Assembly: GCA_902629395.1 (NCBI GenBank)
Contig: CACOQT010000012.1
Location: 1-33,530 of the forward strand
Reading direction: 5' to 3'
DNA: 33,530 nucleotides
Origin: an uncultured Prochlorococcus sp.
Lineage (GTDB): Bacteria > Cyanobacteriota > Cyanobacteriia > PCC-6307 > Cyanobiaceae
Part shown: in pieces, positions 24,023 to 33,387 of the stretch
How the letters are laid out: each line of letters opens with the position of its first letter
Position numbering within the stretch: position 1 is the stretch's first letter
The notes under the pieces: model-generated
What the model was told of the DNA's origin: nothing
The model's input: only the letters and a program-made list of their open reading frames with translations
Database searches by the model: none
Translations under genes and position numbers: made by a program

Positions 24023-24460
24023 ATGAATTTTTACATATCAATAGACCCCGGGATCAAAAAGTGCGGTTTATTATTGGCTGATACGGAATCTGGAAAAGTT
24101 ATTGAGGCAGGTATAGCTTCATCAAAAAAATTTTTCTATGTTGTTTCTGAGTGGAATACTGATTATGAGATTGTAAATATAATCATTGGTAATGGGACTA
24201 ATAGTAATTATGTAGCTAATCAATTAAAACTACTAAACTTTTTGAACATTAAGTATGTGAATGAAAAAGGATCAACATTAAGAGCAAGATTTAGATATTG
24301 GGAGATTTGGCCACCAAATTATCTTATTCGCTGGCTTCCAAAAAAAATTCTCTTCCCACCTGAGAATCTTGATGCAATTGTGGCGTTGCTTCTATTGGAA
24401 GATTTTTTAGAGTGTACATTTATTTGGCCAGGTAAATTAGATATTAAAACTTGGCCCTGA
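24023..24460 (+). CDS. RNase H-fold (RuvC/YqgF-like) nuclease-like protein
   Basis: The product has 145 residues. It begins MNFYISIDPGIKKCGLLL, the strand-turn that holds the first catalytic acid (Asp8) in RuvC and YqgF proteins. A second strand NIIIGNG at 52-58 and candidate acids Glu81 (VNEKGST) and Asp117 (ENLDAIVAL) complete a plausible RNase H-like acidic set. The family includes Holliday-junction resolvases and the pre-16S rRNA processing nuclease YqgF/RuvX; which applies cannot be said. The start ATG abuts the DUF3084 stop. Its 3' end overlaps the convergent DUF3146 gene by 17 bp. Confidence 0.65.
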   Translation: MNFYISIDPGIKKCGLLLADTESGKVIEAGIASSKKFFYVVSEWNTDYEIVNIIIGNGTNSNYVANQLKLLNFLNIKYVNEKGSTLRARFRYWEIWPPNYLIRWLPKKILFPPENLDAIVALLLLEDFLECTFIWPGKLDIKTWP

Positions 24461-24701
24461 CTGTAAAAATGTAATCTCCACCAGACTCAAGTTTATAATC
24501 AGCGTTGACTAAATACCTTTCTAGTGCATCTTTTATTAGAGCTCTACCTAGCGGGGGTTCTAAAAAGAGTTGGCCCTGGTTAAAAGCCCAAGTAAAATTC
24601 CATTCAAAACTACCTGCACGGACAATGCCCTCTACCTTCATCTGATTGAAGCATTGCTTATGAATCTGAAGATATGCAGTAGTTGATGGTTTGTTATACA
24701 T
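24444..24701 (-). CDS. DUF3146 family small protein
   Basis: This 85-residue soluble protein has alternating strands: TAYLQIHKQ, KVEGIVRAGSFEWNFTWAF and LFLEPPLGRAL, with a helical IKDALERYL and a final DYIFTVRAKF strand. The GSFEWNFTW, LEPPLGRALI and LESGGDYIFTVRA segments match the cyanobacterial DUF3146 family as I remember it, which has no known function. It is read directly after pth, with 4 nt between stop and start, so it probably belongs to the psbH-tatA-pth transcript. Its 3' end overlaps the end of the RNase H-fold gene on the other strand. Confidence 0.75.
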   Translation of the reverse strand: MYNKPSTTAYLQIHKQCFNQMKVEGIVRAGSFEWNFTWAFNQGQLFLEPPLGRALIKDALERYLVNADYKLESGGDYIFTVRAKF

Positions 24702-24705
24702 AATC

Positions 24706-25323
24706 CTAAAAATCTGAGTTGATAGGTTTATAGGAATTCAGTCGAGTTGTTATTTTTTCCCAATTATTAGAATCAGTCAATTCAATACAACTGATTATTT
24801 CCTTAATGATGAAATTTAATATTGTAAATTCTTCTTTTGAAAATCTTCCTAAAACGTGAGAAATAGTTTTAGATTTTCTCTCTTGTTGATCTTCACTTGG
24901 TGAACCAATCCCAATCTTTAATCGCTTAAACTCAGAAGTTCCAAGATGTTTGATAATACTCTTTAAACCATTGTGACCGCCTGAACTTCCTTTAGATCGC
25001 ATTCTAATCTTTCCCAATGGAAGATCCATATCATCTACGAGGACTATCAATTGATTATTTTCAAAATTAAACCAATCTTTTGCTGATCTAACTGATTTGC
25101 CACTTTCATTCATAAACGTGTTAGGCATTAAAAGCCTTTTTTTTTCTGTACCGATTCCAAATTCACATGTTCTACCAAATAATTTTTTGTTTTCACGAAA
25201 ACTACAATTATTTTTTCTAGCAATTTCCTCAAGAACCATAAATCCGACGTTATGGCGGGTTTTATTATACTCATTCCCAGGGTTACCCAATCCAACTAAC
25301 AGTTTCAAGTTATCAGATGGCAT
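24706..25323 (-). CDS. pth: Peptidyl-tRNA hydrolase
   Basis: Pth recycles peptidyl-tRNA released from stalled ribosomes by cleaving the ester bond. The 205-residue protein shows GLGNPGNEYNKTRHNVGF at 11-28 with Asn14, Tyr19 and catalytic His24, the PNTFMNESGKSV segment at 67-78, VDDMDLPLG at 96-104 with Asp97, and GGHNGLKSI at 115-123 with Asn118. These are the family's substrate and catalytic positions. The start is ATG 25323, with 62 nt to the preceding tatA stop. Confidence 0.98.
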   Translation of the reverse strand: MPSDNLKLLVGLGNPGNEYNKTRHNVGFMVLEEIARKNNCSFRENKKLFGRTCEFGIGTEKKRLLMPNTFMNESGKSVRSAKDWFNFENNQLIVLVDDMDLPLGKIRMRSKGSSGGHNGLKSIIKHLGTSEFKRLKIGIGSPSEDQQERKSKTISHVLGRFSKEEFTILNFIIKEIISCIELTDSNNWEKITTRLNSYKPINSDF

Positions 25324-25385
25324 ACATATTAATTTGAATCATATTTGATTCTGATATTTGAGTAAATAGCTTATTTTTGGAGAAA

Positions 25386-25601
25386 TTAATTTTCTTTGTC
25401 CACTATGTTTTCATCTGAAGACTCTTCTTCAGTCATAGCATTTTTTATTTCTCGCTCAAATTCTGTCGAAGCACTTTGAAGACCTTTGAGAGTTTTTCCA
25501 ATTGTTCGTCCAAGTTCAGGAAGACGTTTTGGCCCGAAAATAACAAGTGCTAATCCAGCAATAACAGCTATTTCGGGCAAACCAACCCCAAAGATATTCA
25601 T
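25386..25601 (-). CDS. tatA: Twin-arginine translocase pore subunit TatA/E
   Basis: TatA polymerises to open a membrane path for folded proteins with twin-arginine signals. The 71-residue protein begins with a short N-terminus and one membrane helix (PEIAVIAGLALVIFG), the hinge FGPKRLPELGR, the amphipathic helix TIGKTLKGLQSASTEFEREI and an acidic tail ending VDKEN. The length and FGPKRLPELGR hinge are typical. TatA and TatB types are hard to separate, but the short tail favours TatA. It is 33 nt after psbH and 62 nt before pth on the same strand; tatC is not in the window. Confidence 0.95.
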   Translation of the reverse strand: MNIFGVGLPEIAVIAGLALVIFGPKRLPELGRTIGKTLKGLQSASTEFEREIKNAMTEEESSDENIVDKEN

Positions 25602-25634
25602 GAGCGAATGTCAACTGCTCAAAATTTACTCAAT

Positions 25635-25832
25635 TCAACCGTTCCAGTCGACGGAAAAACCTTGTAAAAGAAGTGATTGGTTATAAATTTGGAGCATAAT
25701 TACAAGAAAAATCAGCAATAAAACTCCTATAAAGGCCATTACTGGTACGGCTCCCCAACCAGGCACGACTTTTCCTTGTCCTGAATTACCAATGGATTTC
25801 AGTAAAGATCCAAGTGCTGTTTTTTGTCCCAT
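25635..25832 (-). CDS. psbH: Photosystem II subunit PsbH
   Basis: PsbH is a single-helix thylakoid protein near CP47 that helps QA/QB electron transfer and photosystem II assembly. The 65-residue protein has the expected short N-terminus ([15 protein letters not shown]), the conserved [14 protein letters not shown] entry into one membrane helix (to about residue 48) and a [12 protein letters not shown] tail. The start is ATG 25832. It is the first gene of the psbH-tatA-pth-DUF3146 series. In many cyanobacteria psbN lies divergently just upstream of psbH, but I cannot find it here. Confidence 0.97.
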   Translation of the reverse strand: MGQKTALGSLLKSIGNSGQGKVVPGWGAVPVMAFIGVLLLIFLVIMLQIYNQSLLLQGFSVDWNG

Positions 25833-26203
25833 GTCGTTTCTTTTAGCTCAGATTTGTATGAGTCAAGATATTGTATGAGAACTTGTCCAAAAGAAGAAGA
25901 GACTGTAGAAACTTGTGATGGAATGAACCAAAAAACATGATTTTTGATAGTTGTTCACAACCAAAGAAATAAAAAATCCAGAAAAATTTCAAAAAACAAC
26001 AGAAAATTAAGCACTTTTTACTAATTCATATAAAACTAAACATTTTATCTTTCTATCTGAGTCCATGGCTTCTAAAGGCTTTTTGCATGGTCTGCGGTAT
26101 AAAAACTTTTCCATTTCCAAAAGTCTGTAACACCTTTGGTTTTTTCATTGGAGTTATTGACTTTATAGGATAGGTTGAATTCCTATTTAATTGATTCGAA
26201 TTC
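25833..26203. other. 371-bp intergenic region between psbH and psbI
   Basis: The interval is AT-rich, and translating both strands in all frames gives no PsbN-like peptide. The best short frames are MRTCPKEEETVETCDGMNQK on the plus strand near 25876, a 31-codon minus-strand frame at 26053-26148 beginning MKKPKVLQTFGNGKVFIPQ, and a 31-codon minus-strand frame near 25849-25950. None has a clear ribosome-binding site and none resembles a protein I recognise. The region should also contain the promoters of psbH (leftward) and psbI (rightward). Confidence 0.5.
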
Positions 26204-26332
26204 ATGCTTGCACTCAAGATTTCCGTCTACACGGTCGTCTTTTTCTTTGTCGGGATCTTTTTATTTGGTTTCCTAGCAAGTGATCCAACAAGGACCCCCA
26301 ACAGGAAAGATTTGGAAAGTCCTCAGGACTAA
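26204..26332 (+). CDS. psbI: Photosystem II reaction-centre protein PsbI
   Basis: PsbI is a single-helix subunit beside D1 that aids early photosystem II assembly. The ORF is 42 codons plus TAA, beginning [19 protein letters not shown] and ending [17 protein letters not shown]. The pattern of an MLxLKIxVY start, a helix [14 protein letters not shown] and an SDPTRxPxRKD tail is diagnostic for PsbI. The start is ATG 26204. A TTGACT box at 26157-26162 could be its -35 element, but no good -10 is seen. The outer-membrane protein gene follows 80 bp downstream. Confidence 0.96.
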   Translation: MLALKISVYTVVFFFVGIFLFGFLASDPTRTPNRKDLESPQD

Positions 26333-26412
26333 AAATGACACGCTAATTACTGGACTAAACTAGCTCCCGTAATTGCTTTATTCGGTATCATCTTTTCGTC
26401 GGCTTAACTAAT

Positions 26413-28422
26413 TTGGCGGCGAAAATAAAGCATCTACTGCCTTTAAACCTTGGAATTCTGGGGTTTGCTACTTTTTTGTCTTTATTTGAAGTATCTAAAG
26501 GAAAAGAGAATTTTCTTAAAAAAACACTAGGAAATAATAACTACAACTTTTTTGTAGCGAATTCAGTTGAGCCCCATAAATCAACTTCTTCAAGAAAAAT
26601 AGAAAAAAATGAAGCTATATTTTTAACTCTTAAAATTTTTTCTGATAAGCAATATGATTTCGATCAAAATATTTATTTAGCAGAGGGAAATGTTAAGACT
26701 TTAATAAATGGAGGGACATTGAGGTCTGACTTTTTGAGTTATGATAAAAGAACTGGTTTCTTGTCAGCCGAGGGTAATGTCAGATATAGAAAGGGAGGAC
26801 AATATTTTAGGGCTAAAGAATTTAAATTTAATCTATTAAGAAAAGAAGGTAAAATCAAGGATGCATATGGTATTTTAGATCTCAAAAATGTATTAAATGA
26901 TTTAAAAATTGACAATAATTCAAATAAAAATGATATTAAAAATAGAACTGATTATACAAAAATAAATACTTATGAAGATGGCATACAATTCACTTTTGGA
27001 AATATAAAATTACCAGAAAATCAAATAACGAGATCTAACAAATCAATAGACTCAATAAATAATTGGCGATTTAAGTCTAATTTAATAATTGTTGAGGAGA
27101 ATGGCTGGAAATCTAATAAAATTATTTTTACTAATGATCCATTTGATCCTCATCAAATATCTTTTGAGGGTATAGATGTTATTGCAGAAGAAAAAGATGA
27201 TGGTGAATTACTAATTACAAGTTCTAAAACAAATTTACTTCTTGAAAATAGAACAAAGTTTTTTTTAGGAAAGAGAATTTTTGGAAAGAAGAAGAAAAAG
27301 AAAAACAAATTTGAGTTTATTTTAGATGGCAAAGATCGAGATGGATTAGTCTTGATTAGAAGAAGTAATACCACGAAATTAAATAATAATCTATTACTTG
27401 ATTTTCAGCCTCAGTTTTTAATTAATAGAGCTATTTTAGGTAAGACTTATAGTTTTAAAAATAGTCAAAATGAGAATATAAGCTTTTTTGATTTATTTGG
27501 CTTGAATATTAAATTGAGGGCATTTGATAAAGACTGGAGTTATGAAAGTTTAAATGAATTAAGCACATTAAATACATCTAGAATATCTAAAGGATTTAGA
27601 CAAAAAAACTCTTTTATAAGGTATTTAAAAACACCAATTTTGGGAGATTCAAGTTTTAATATTTTCACTTCTTATAGATCTAGAGCTTGGAATGGAACAA
27701 TTGGTGAAACTGAGATTAAATCTGCATTTGGAGGTTTTATTGAAAAGACGCATGATTTTAAAACTGGTGAAGTCAAAAATAATTTGAATATACGAATAGG
27801 GACAGCTAAGTATGAAGCAGAAAAATTACAAAATAGTGACCTAATTGCACTTTGGCGTTCAAGTATTTTTGCTGATTTAAATAGTGAATATCCAATATGG
27901 AAAAATGATCCCAGCAATATAAATAAAAAGAAAGTTTCCAATTTATCTCCTGTTTTAATTAAACCTGAAGTGAACGTAAGAAGTAATATAAGTGCCTCCT
28001 ATTTTAATTATATAAACTCTGTCGACCAAGGTTTTTTCAAGCTAAGTATTGGGCCTGAAATTAGATTAGGAAATTTAGAGCGAGAATTTTTTGATTATAC
28101 AAAACTTTCTGTAATGCCAGGTGTAAAAATAAAGTTTGGTAATAGTCCATTTAAGTTTGACAGTCCTATAGATTTGAAGACTCTAAATATATCTTTAATA
28201 CAACAAATATATGGACCTTTAATGTTAGATATTATTTCTAATGTAAATATTGATGAGAGTTCAAATAATTATGGAGAATATTTTGATACAAAGTTAGGTG
28301 TTATATGGCATAAAAGATCATATGAATGTGGAATTTATTATCATCCTAATAATTATGCTGGAGGAATATATTTTCGAATAAATGGATTTAAATTTAGTGA
28401 CTCTGTAAAGGCAGTTTTCTAA
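26413..28422 (+). CDS. DUF3769 / LptD (OstA)-like outer-membrane protein
   Basis: The product has 669 residues from a TTG start; no ATG is available nearby. A hydrophobic segment at about 8-27 (LLPLNLGILGFATFLSLF) looks like a signal peptide. Residues about 80-150 (NIYLAEGNVKTLINGGTLRSD to SAEGNVRYRKGG) repeat the xAEGNVxxR pattern of the OstA/LptD N-terminal jellyroll that receives lipopolysaccharide from LptA. The rest alternates short strands as in a beta-barrel and ends in a C-terminal Phe (SVKAVF), the usual outer-membrane insertion signal. Cyanobacterial DUF3769 proteins fit this description. A run of six lysines at 292-297 is unusual for a barrel strand and may be a loop. Its stop overlaps leuD by 4 bp on the opposite strand. 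Confidence 0.75.
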   Translation: MAAKIKHLLPLNLGILGFATFLSLFEVSKGKENFLKKTLGNNNYNFFVANSVEPHKSTSSRKIEKNEAIFLTLKIFSDKQYDFDQNIYLAEGNVKTLINGGTLRSDFLSYDKRTGFLSAEGNVRYRKGGQYFRAKEFKFNLLRKEGKIKDAYGILDLKNVLNDLKIDNNSNKNDIKNRTDYTKINTYEDGIQFTFGNIKLPENQITRSNKSIDSINNWRFKSNLIIVEENGWKSNKIIFTNDPFDPHQISFEGIDVIAEEKDDGELLITSSKTNLLLENRTKFFLGKRIFGKKKKKKNKFEFILDGKDRDGLVLIRRSNTTKLNNNLLLDFQPQFLINRAILGKTYSFKNSQNENISFFDLFGLNIKLRAFDKDWSYESLNELSTLNTSRISKGFRQKNSFIRYLKTPILGDSSFNIFTSYRSRAWNGTIGETEIKSAFGGFIEKTHDFKTGEVKNNLNIRIGTAKYEAEKLQNSDLIALWRSSIFADLNSEYPIWKNDPSNINKKKVSNLSPVLIKPEVNVRSNISASYFNYINSVDQGFFKLSIGPEIRLGNLEREFFDYTKLSVMPGVKIKFGNSPFKFDSPIDLKTLNISLIQQIYGPLMLDIISNVNIDESSNNYGEYFDTKLGVIWHKRSYECGIYYHPNNYAGGIYFRINGFKFSDSVKAVF

Positions 28423-29039
28423 ATTATTGATTCGAAATTATTTAAATAAGGTAGATTTTTTGCTGTAATATAAATTTTTTCGTCTGCATCTAATAGTTGA
28501 GAAGTCGCATCCCATTTCCCTGTAAAAAGCATATTATAAGGTCCCTCATCAAGGTCAAGTTTGACAGTTTCTTTTTGATTAGAAAAAGATAGGTTCTTAA
28601 GATCAAAATGCCAAGTATGGGTGATATTTTTTTCAACTAAGTTTTGCAATTTAGCTATTACTTCTTTAGAGGAGGTTAGGCATGGTATACCAAGAGCGAG
28701 GCAATTCCCAAAGAAAATTTCTGCAAAGCTTTCCCCAATAATTAATCTTATGCCCCATCTCATTAACGCTTGTGGTGCATGCTCACGGCTTGAACCACAG
28801 CCAAAATTGTCATTTACGATAAGAATGTTGGCTCCTTTATTGTGAACAAGATCAAAGGGATGATTTCCCTTTAATTCATTTCTATCATCAGCAAAGACTT
28901 GATCTCCCAAAGCTGAAAAACTTACACATTTGAGAAATCTTGCCGGAATGATTCTATCGGTATCAATATCGTCGCCTCTAATTACAAAGCTTCTGCCTTG
29001 TATTGATTTGATGGCACCTTTTGGGAACTCTTGTGTCAT
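28419..29039 (-). CDS. leuD: 3-isopropylmalate dehydratase small subunit
   Basis: LeuD is the swivelling domain of isopropylmalate isomerase, which interconverts 2- and 3-isopropylmalate in leucine synthesis. The 206-residue protein has RGDDIDTDRIIPARFL at about 21-36, GCGSSREHAPQAL at 80-92 (substrate-binding Ser/Arg) and IIGESFAEIFFGNCLALGIP in the middle. Length and motifs fit the bacterial small subunit. The start is ATG 29039, 23 nt after the leuC stop, so the two subunits are made from one transcript. The end overlaps the convergent LptD-like gene by 4 bp. Confidence 0.97.
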   Translation of the reverse strand: MTQEFPKGAIKSIQGRSFVIRGDDIDTDRIIPARFLKCVSFSALGDQVFADDRNELKGNHPFDLVHNKGANILIVNDNFGCGSSREHAPQALMRWGIRLIIGESFAEIFFGNCLALGIPCLTSSKEVIAKLQNLVEKNITHTWHFDLKNLSFSNQKETVKLDLDEGPYNMLFTGKWDATSQLLDADEKIYITAKNLPYLNNFESII

Positions 29040-29062
29040 ATTCCAATAAGCGTTTTTAGTTT

Positions 29063-30472
29063 TTAATCTTGTAGGAAATTTCTTACGTCTGTAACCTTCC
29101 CATTTATTGCAGCAGCGGCAACCATAGCAGGGCTCATTAACAAAGTCCTGCCATTTGCAGAGCCTTGCCTTCCTTTGAAATTTCTATTACTAGAACTGGC
29201 ACTTATTTGCCTCCCCTCAAGTTTGTCTGGGTTCATTGCCAGGCACATCGAGCAACCTGGTTCTCGCCATTCAAAGCCTGCTTTGAGAAATATTTTATCA
29301 ATACCTTTTTCTCTGGCTTCTTTGGCGACTTTTTGGGAACCAGGGACTACAAATGCTCTAATACCTGTAGCAACTGTATGACCTTTTACAATTTTAGAGG
29401 CCTCTTGGAGGTCACTTAATCTACCATTAGTGCAACTACCAATAAAGCAAACATCAACTGATTTTCCCTCTATTGGTTCATCTGGTTTTAGATTCATATA
29501 TTTGCATGCATCTTTGGCGATTTGTTGCTCATTTATGGGAAGCAAGTCAGGGTTTGGAATTGTTTCTTTGATTGAAATTCCCTGCCCAGGAGTTATACCC
29601 CAAGTGACTGTAGGTTCTATGGAAGATCCATCCAATTTAATCTCATCATCGAATATAGCTTTTGAATCACTGGCTAAGCTTTTCCACCAAGAAACAGCTC
29701 TATCCCAATCTTTCCCTTGGGGAGCGTATTCTTTTCCCTTAATGTACTTAAAAGTAGTTTCATCTGGGTTTATATATCCACATCTTGCACCACCCTCAAT
29801 AGCCATATTGCATATTGTCATTCGTCCTTCCATTGACAGTTTTTCTATTGCAGGACCAGCGAATTCATATGCAAATCCAACTCCTCCTTTAACACCAAGA
29901 TGACGAATGATATGAAGAATGAGATCTTTTGCATAAACGCCTTTCTGTAGTGTGCCATCAACCCAAATTCTCCTTACTTTTAATTTGTTCATAGCCAAAC
30001 TTTGACTAGCTAAAACATCTCGAACCTGACTAGTTCCAATACCAAATGCGATTGCTCCAAATGCACCATGAGTTGAGGTGTGTGAATCCCCGCAAGCTAC
30101 TGTCATACCAGGCTGGGTTAATCCTAATTCTGGGGCCATAACATGTACGACTCCCTGCGAATTGCTCCCAATTCCATGAAATTTAATCCTATGAGTTTTG
30201 CAATTATTTTCTAAAGTAGATAACATTTCCTCCGCAAGAGGGTCACTAAAAGGACGTTGTTGGTTTGATGTTGGAACTATATGGTCAACGGTTGCTACAG
30301 TTAAATTTGGAAATTTGACTTCAAGATTTTTTTCATTAAGAGCTGAAAAAGCCTGCGGACTTGTAACTTCGTGAATTAGATGAAGACCAATAAAAAGTTG
30401 AGTTGAACCCCCAGGTAGTTCTCTCACCTGATGGAAGTTCCAAACTTTGTCGTAGAGGGTTCCAGAACTCAA
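29063..30472 (-). CDS. leuC: 3-isopropylmalate dehydratase large subunit
   Basis: LeuC is the aconitase-like [4Fe-4S] subunit of isopropylmalate isomerase. The 469-residue protein starts at a TTG (30472) with [16 protein letters not shown]. Cluster ligands are Cys347 ([11 protein letters not shown]), Cys407 and Cys410 ([10 protein letters not shown]). Substrate loop [21 protein letters not shown] lies at 126-145 and [10 protein letters not shown] at 62-71. It lies 23 nt after cinA and 23 nt before leuD, within a glyA-cinA-leuC-leuD run. Confidence 0.98.
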   Translation of the reverse strand: MSSGTLYDKVWNFHQVRELPGGSTQLFIGLHLIHEVTSPQAFSALNEKNLEVKFPNLTVATVDHIVPTSNQQRPFSDPLAEEMLSTLENNCKTHRIKFHGIGSNSQGVVHVMAPELGLTQPGMTVACGDSHTSTHGAFGAIAFGIGTSQVRDVLASQSLAMNKLKVRRIWVDGTLQKGVYAKDLILHIIRHLGVKGGVGFAYEFAGPAIEKLSMEGRMTICNMAIEGGARCGYINPDETTFKYIKGKEYAPQGKDWDRAVSWWKSLASDSKAIFDDEIKLDGSSIEPTVTWGITPGQGISIKETIPNPDLLPINEQQIAKDACKYMNLKPDEPIEGKSVDVCFIGSCTNGRLSDLQEASKIVKGHTVATGIRAFVVPGSQKVAKEAREKGIDKIFLKAGFEWREPGCSMCLAMNPDKLEGRQISASSSNRNFKGRQGSANGRTLLMSPAMVAAAAINGKVTDVRNFLQD

Positions 30473-30495
30473 CTTCCAAATCCAATAATTAGGAC

Positions 30496-31788
30496 TTAAT
30501 TTCCCATAATTATAGATAAACGTAATCTATCAAGAGCATTTATGACGCTTAATTTTTGAATATCTTCTCTTGTTCTATTAGATCCAAATCTTTCCTCCCA
30601 TGAGAAAAGGGTTTTTGGGCCCTTAATACAGAAATTTACTAAACCAACTGGTTTTAAGTTGTTTCCACCTGTGGGACCTGCAATTCCACTGACAGTGATA
30701 GCCCAGTTAACTTTGAATATTTTTTGGACGCCACTAGCCATTGCTTCAACAACTTGCTTTGAGACTGCACCATGGGTATTAATCATTTCTTTAGGGACAC
30801 CTAATAAGCTCTGTTTAATTAAATTGTTATATGCGATGACACCTCCATAGAAAACTTTTGAAGATCCAGAAACTTTTGTCAGTTGAGAAGCTATTCCTCC
30901 TCCAGTGCATGATTCTGCGACTGCAATTGTTTCTTTTCTACTAATTAATAACTTAATGACTACTTCTTCAAGTGTTTCATTATCTACACCAAAGCACTTC
31001 AATCCAGTTATTTGATTTAATTCTTTTTCAATTGGTTTTATGGATCTATTCACTTCTTCTAAATTATGTCCTTTGGCTGTAATTCTTACCTTTACCTCAC
31101 CTGAACTTGCATAAGTTGCTACTGAAGGATTATTTCCTTTTAGCAAATGTTGAATTTTATCTGCTAGTAATGATTCACTTATACCCGCAAAATGTAAAAC
31201 TTTGCTAGAGATTATTTTTTTTGAAAAATTATTTTTAATTAACCATTTTACTGCTTCCTTAGCCCACATTTCTTTTAATTCACTTGGTACTCCCGGGAAA
31301 GTAAGTATTGTGAAATTATCCTTTGGACTCCATATTATTCCTGGGGCTGTCCCAGAGTAATTTTTAATAATTTCCGCTCCTTTCGGTACTAATGATTGCT
31401 TCTTTTGACTCTCGGATAAGTTCCTATCTTTATTTTTTAATTTGTTTTTCAAATCAAATAAAATATCACTTCTTTCCTCTAAATTTGTATTAAAAGTATC
31501 AGCAATTACTTTAGTAGTTATATCATCTGGAGTTGGGCCAAGACCACCAGTAGTTATCAAAATTTCTGATCTATTAGAAACCTCAAGTATAGTTTCTTTC
31601 AATCTTTTAGGGTTGTCTCCAATAACGGTTTGTCTGTAATGCGGAATACCTAAAATAGCTAGCTGCTCCGCTATCCATTGAGAATTGCTATTAACAATAT
31701 TCCCTAGCAGCAGCTCACTCCCAATACTTAAAATCTCTGCTCCAAATTTATTTTTATTTTTACTGTTTATATCTTTAAGTATTTTCAC
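30496..31788 (-). CDS. cinA: CinA-family protein: MoCF-fold domain plus PncC-type nicotinamide-nucleotide amidase
   Basis: The 430-residue product has two domains. The N-terminal MoaB/MogA-like (MoCF) domain, about 15-185, begins [20 protein letters not shown] and includes [11 protein letters not shown] and [12 protein letters not shown]; in other bacteria this domain hydrolyses ADP-ribose. The C-terminal domain, about 265-425, has [20 protein letters not shown] and GGVIAYNN followed by [10 protein letters not shown], the PncC amidase that deamidates nicotinamide mononucleotide for NAD salvage. The start is a GTG at 31788, overlapping the last 14 nt of glyA, so translation coupling is likely. 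The name derives from competence-induced genes, but no competence role is implied. Confidence 0.95.
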   Translation of the reverse strand: MKILKDINSKNKNKFGAEILSIGSELLLGNIVNSNSQWIAEQLAILGIPHYRQTVIGDNPKRLKETILEVSNRSEILITTGGLGPTPDDITTKVIADTFNTNLEERSDILFDLKNKLKNKDRNLSESQKKQSLVPKGAEIIKNYSGTAPGIIWSPKDNFTILTFPGVPSELKEMWAKEAVKWLIKNNFSKKIISSKVLHFAGISESLLADKIQHLLKGNNPSVATYASSGEVKVRITAKGHNLEEVNRSIKPIEKELNQITGLKCFGVDNETLEEVVIKLLISRKETIAVAESCTGGGIASQLTKVSGSSKVFYGGVIAYNNLIKQSLLGVPKEMINTHGAVSKQVVEAMASGVQKIFKVNWAITVSGIAGPTGGNNLKPVGLVNFCIKGPKTLFSWEERFGSNRTREDIQKLSVINALDRLRLSIIMGN

Positions 31789-33031
31789 TATATAGAGGAA
31801 ATTTACTGCAAAGTTCGGATACTTTTTTGATTGATGCTTCTTTTATAGTTTCATCTTCAGGATGAAGCAGTCTATCTGCAATGACGTTGGCAACATCCTC
31901 AAAAGCTTTTTCATCAAAACCTCTGGTCGTGAGGGCCGCTGAACCTAACCTTAGTCCACTGGTAACAAATGGGGACTCTGGGTCGAAAGGTACTGTATTT
32001 TTATTTGCAGTTATTTTGATATCACTAACTAATTGATCGGCAACTTTACCAGTCATACCAATACTTCTAAGGTCAAGAAGAACTATGTGATTGTCAGTTC
32101 CTTTGCTGACAATAGAAATACCTCTTTTTTGAAGTTGGTTCGCTAGAACTCGTGCGTTTGAGATTACTCTTTGTGAATAAAGTTTAAATTCGGGTTCAGA
32201 AGCCTCTTTAAAGGCAACTGCTTTAGCAGCAATTACATGCTCTAAAGGTCCTCCCTGGGTTCCGGGAAATACAGCCTTATCAAATTTTTTCCCCAATTCT
32301 TCATCTTTTGACAGGATTAGTCCACCCCTTGGTCCTCTAAGTGTTTTGTGGGTAGTTGTAGTAACAACATCACAAAATGGAATTGGACTTGGGTGAAGTC
32401 CACTTGCAACTAAGCCCGCAATGTGAGCTATGTCAGCTAGCAAATAAGCATTTACCTCATCAGCTATTGATCTGAACGCTTGGAAGTCGATTTTCCTTGG
32501 ATAAGCAGAAAATCCACAGATGATTAATTTAGGTTGATTTTCAATTGCTCGTTTTCTGATTTCGTCCATATCAAGTATTTCTGTTTTTTTATCAACTTCG
32601 TAGTGACATGTTTTAAACCATTTTCCACTGACATTTACCGGTGAACCATGAGTAAGGTGCCCTCCATGAGAAAGGTCCATGCCCATAATTGTGTCACCGG
32701 GCTTTAGAAGGCTAAGGAAAACGGCAAAATTAGCTTGTGCTCCACTGTGTGGTTGAACATTGGCCCAGTTGGCACCAAAAAGTTTTTTTGCTCTCTCTAT
32801 CGCAAGCTTTTCAATCTCATCAATATGCTCACATCCTCCGTAATATCGCTTTCTAGGAAGTCCTTCAGCATATTTGTTTGTGAGGACTGATCCTTGGGCC
32901 TCCATTACGGCTCTTGAAGCGAAATTCTCGCTAGCGATCAGTTCTAAGTGTGTTTCTTGTCTTCCTAATTCATTGTTGATTAATTTCTCAATAGTTGGAT
33001 CACATTCCAACAAAGATGATTTGATAGTCAC
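31775..33031 (-). CDS. glyA: Serine hydroxymethyltransferase
   Basis: This PLP enzyme interconverts serine and glycine while charging tetrahydrofolate with a one-carbon unit. The 418-residue protein has the PLP lysine Lys229 in [27 protein letters not shown] at about 29-39, YYGGCEHID at 63-71 and [12 protein letters not shown] at 119-130. The start is a GTG at 33031 ([11 protein letters not shown]). It heads the glyA-cinA-leuC-leuD run and is preceded on the same strand by tRNA-Arg about 100 bp upstream. Its C-terminus overlaps cinA by 14 bp. Confidence 0.98.
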   Translation of the reverse strand: MTIKSSLLECDPTIEKLINNELGRQETHLELIASENFASRAVMEAQGSVLTNKYAEGLPRKRYYGGCEHIDEIEKLAIERAKKLFGANWANVQPHSGAQANFAVFLSLLKPGDTIMGMDLSHGGHLTHGSPVNVSGKWFKTCHYEVDKKTEILDMDEIRKRAIENQPKLIICGFSAYPRKIDFQAFRSIADEVNAYLLADIAHIAGLVASGLHPSPIPFCDVVTTTTHKTLRGPRGGLILSKDEELGKKFDKAVFPGTQGGPLEHVIAAKAVAFKEASEPEFKLYSQRVISNARVLANQLQKRGISIVSKGTDNHIVLLDLRSIGMTGKVADQLVSDIKITANKNTVPFDPESPFVTSGLRLGSAALTTRGFDEKAFEDVANVIADRLLHPEDETIKEASIKKVSELCSKFPLYSENT

Positions 33032-33134
33032 TTTAGACCTTCACTTATGATGTGATAGTAGGCATTTGTATAGTCTAATGAGGGAAAACTTTCTCTTATT
33101 TTCTTGTTATATAAGGAATTACATATTTTTCAAA

Positions 33135-33208
33135 CGCGCCTGGAGAGATTCGAACTCCCGACCCTCTGATCCGTAGTCAGATGCTCTAATCCGCTGAGCT
33201 ACAGGCGC
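33135..33208 (-). tRNA. tRNA-Arg (anticodon ACG)
   Basis: On the minus strand the acceptor arms GCGCCTG and CAGGCGC pair over 7 bp, with discriminator G. The D arm is GCTC-AGCGGATTA-GAGC, the anticodon arm is TCTGA-CTACGGA-TCAGA, giving anticodon ACG (A34, expected to be deaminated to inosine), and the T arm is GGGAG-TTCGAAT-CTCCC. CCA is not encoded. Confidence 0.97.
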
Positions 33209-33387
33209 ATAAAAAAACAATATCAGATTAACTCCCAAAGAAAAAACATCTTCTTATCTTTCCTGGGCGAATTAATTGAAACATCAACTTTGATGGCATT
33301 CTCAGTGATTATTCTGTAAATTTTTTGATATTGAGATACTTTCCATTTTTATCTAAAGTCTTTTAAGAAGTAAAAATTTTTGATTGG

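Noticed and set aside
29430-29903. 157-codon plus-strand frame antisense to leuC
   Set aside because: leuC is intact with all cluster cysteines. The antisense frame follows its codon pattern and has no domain signal.
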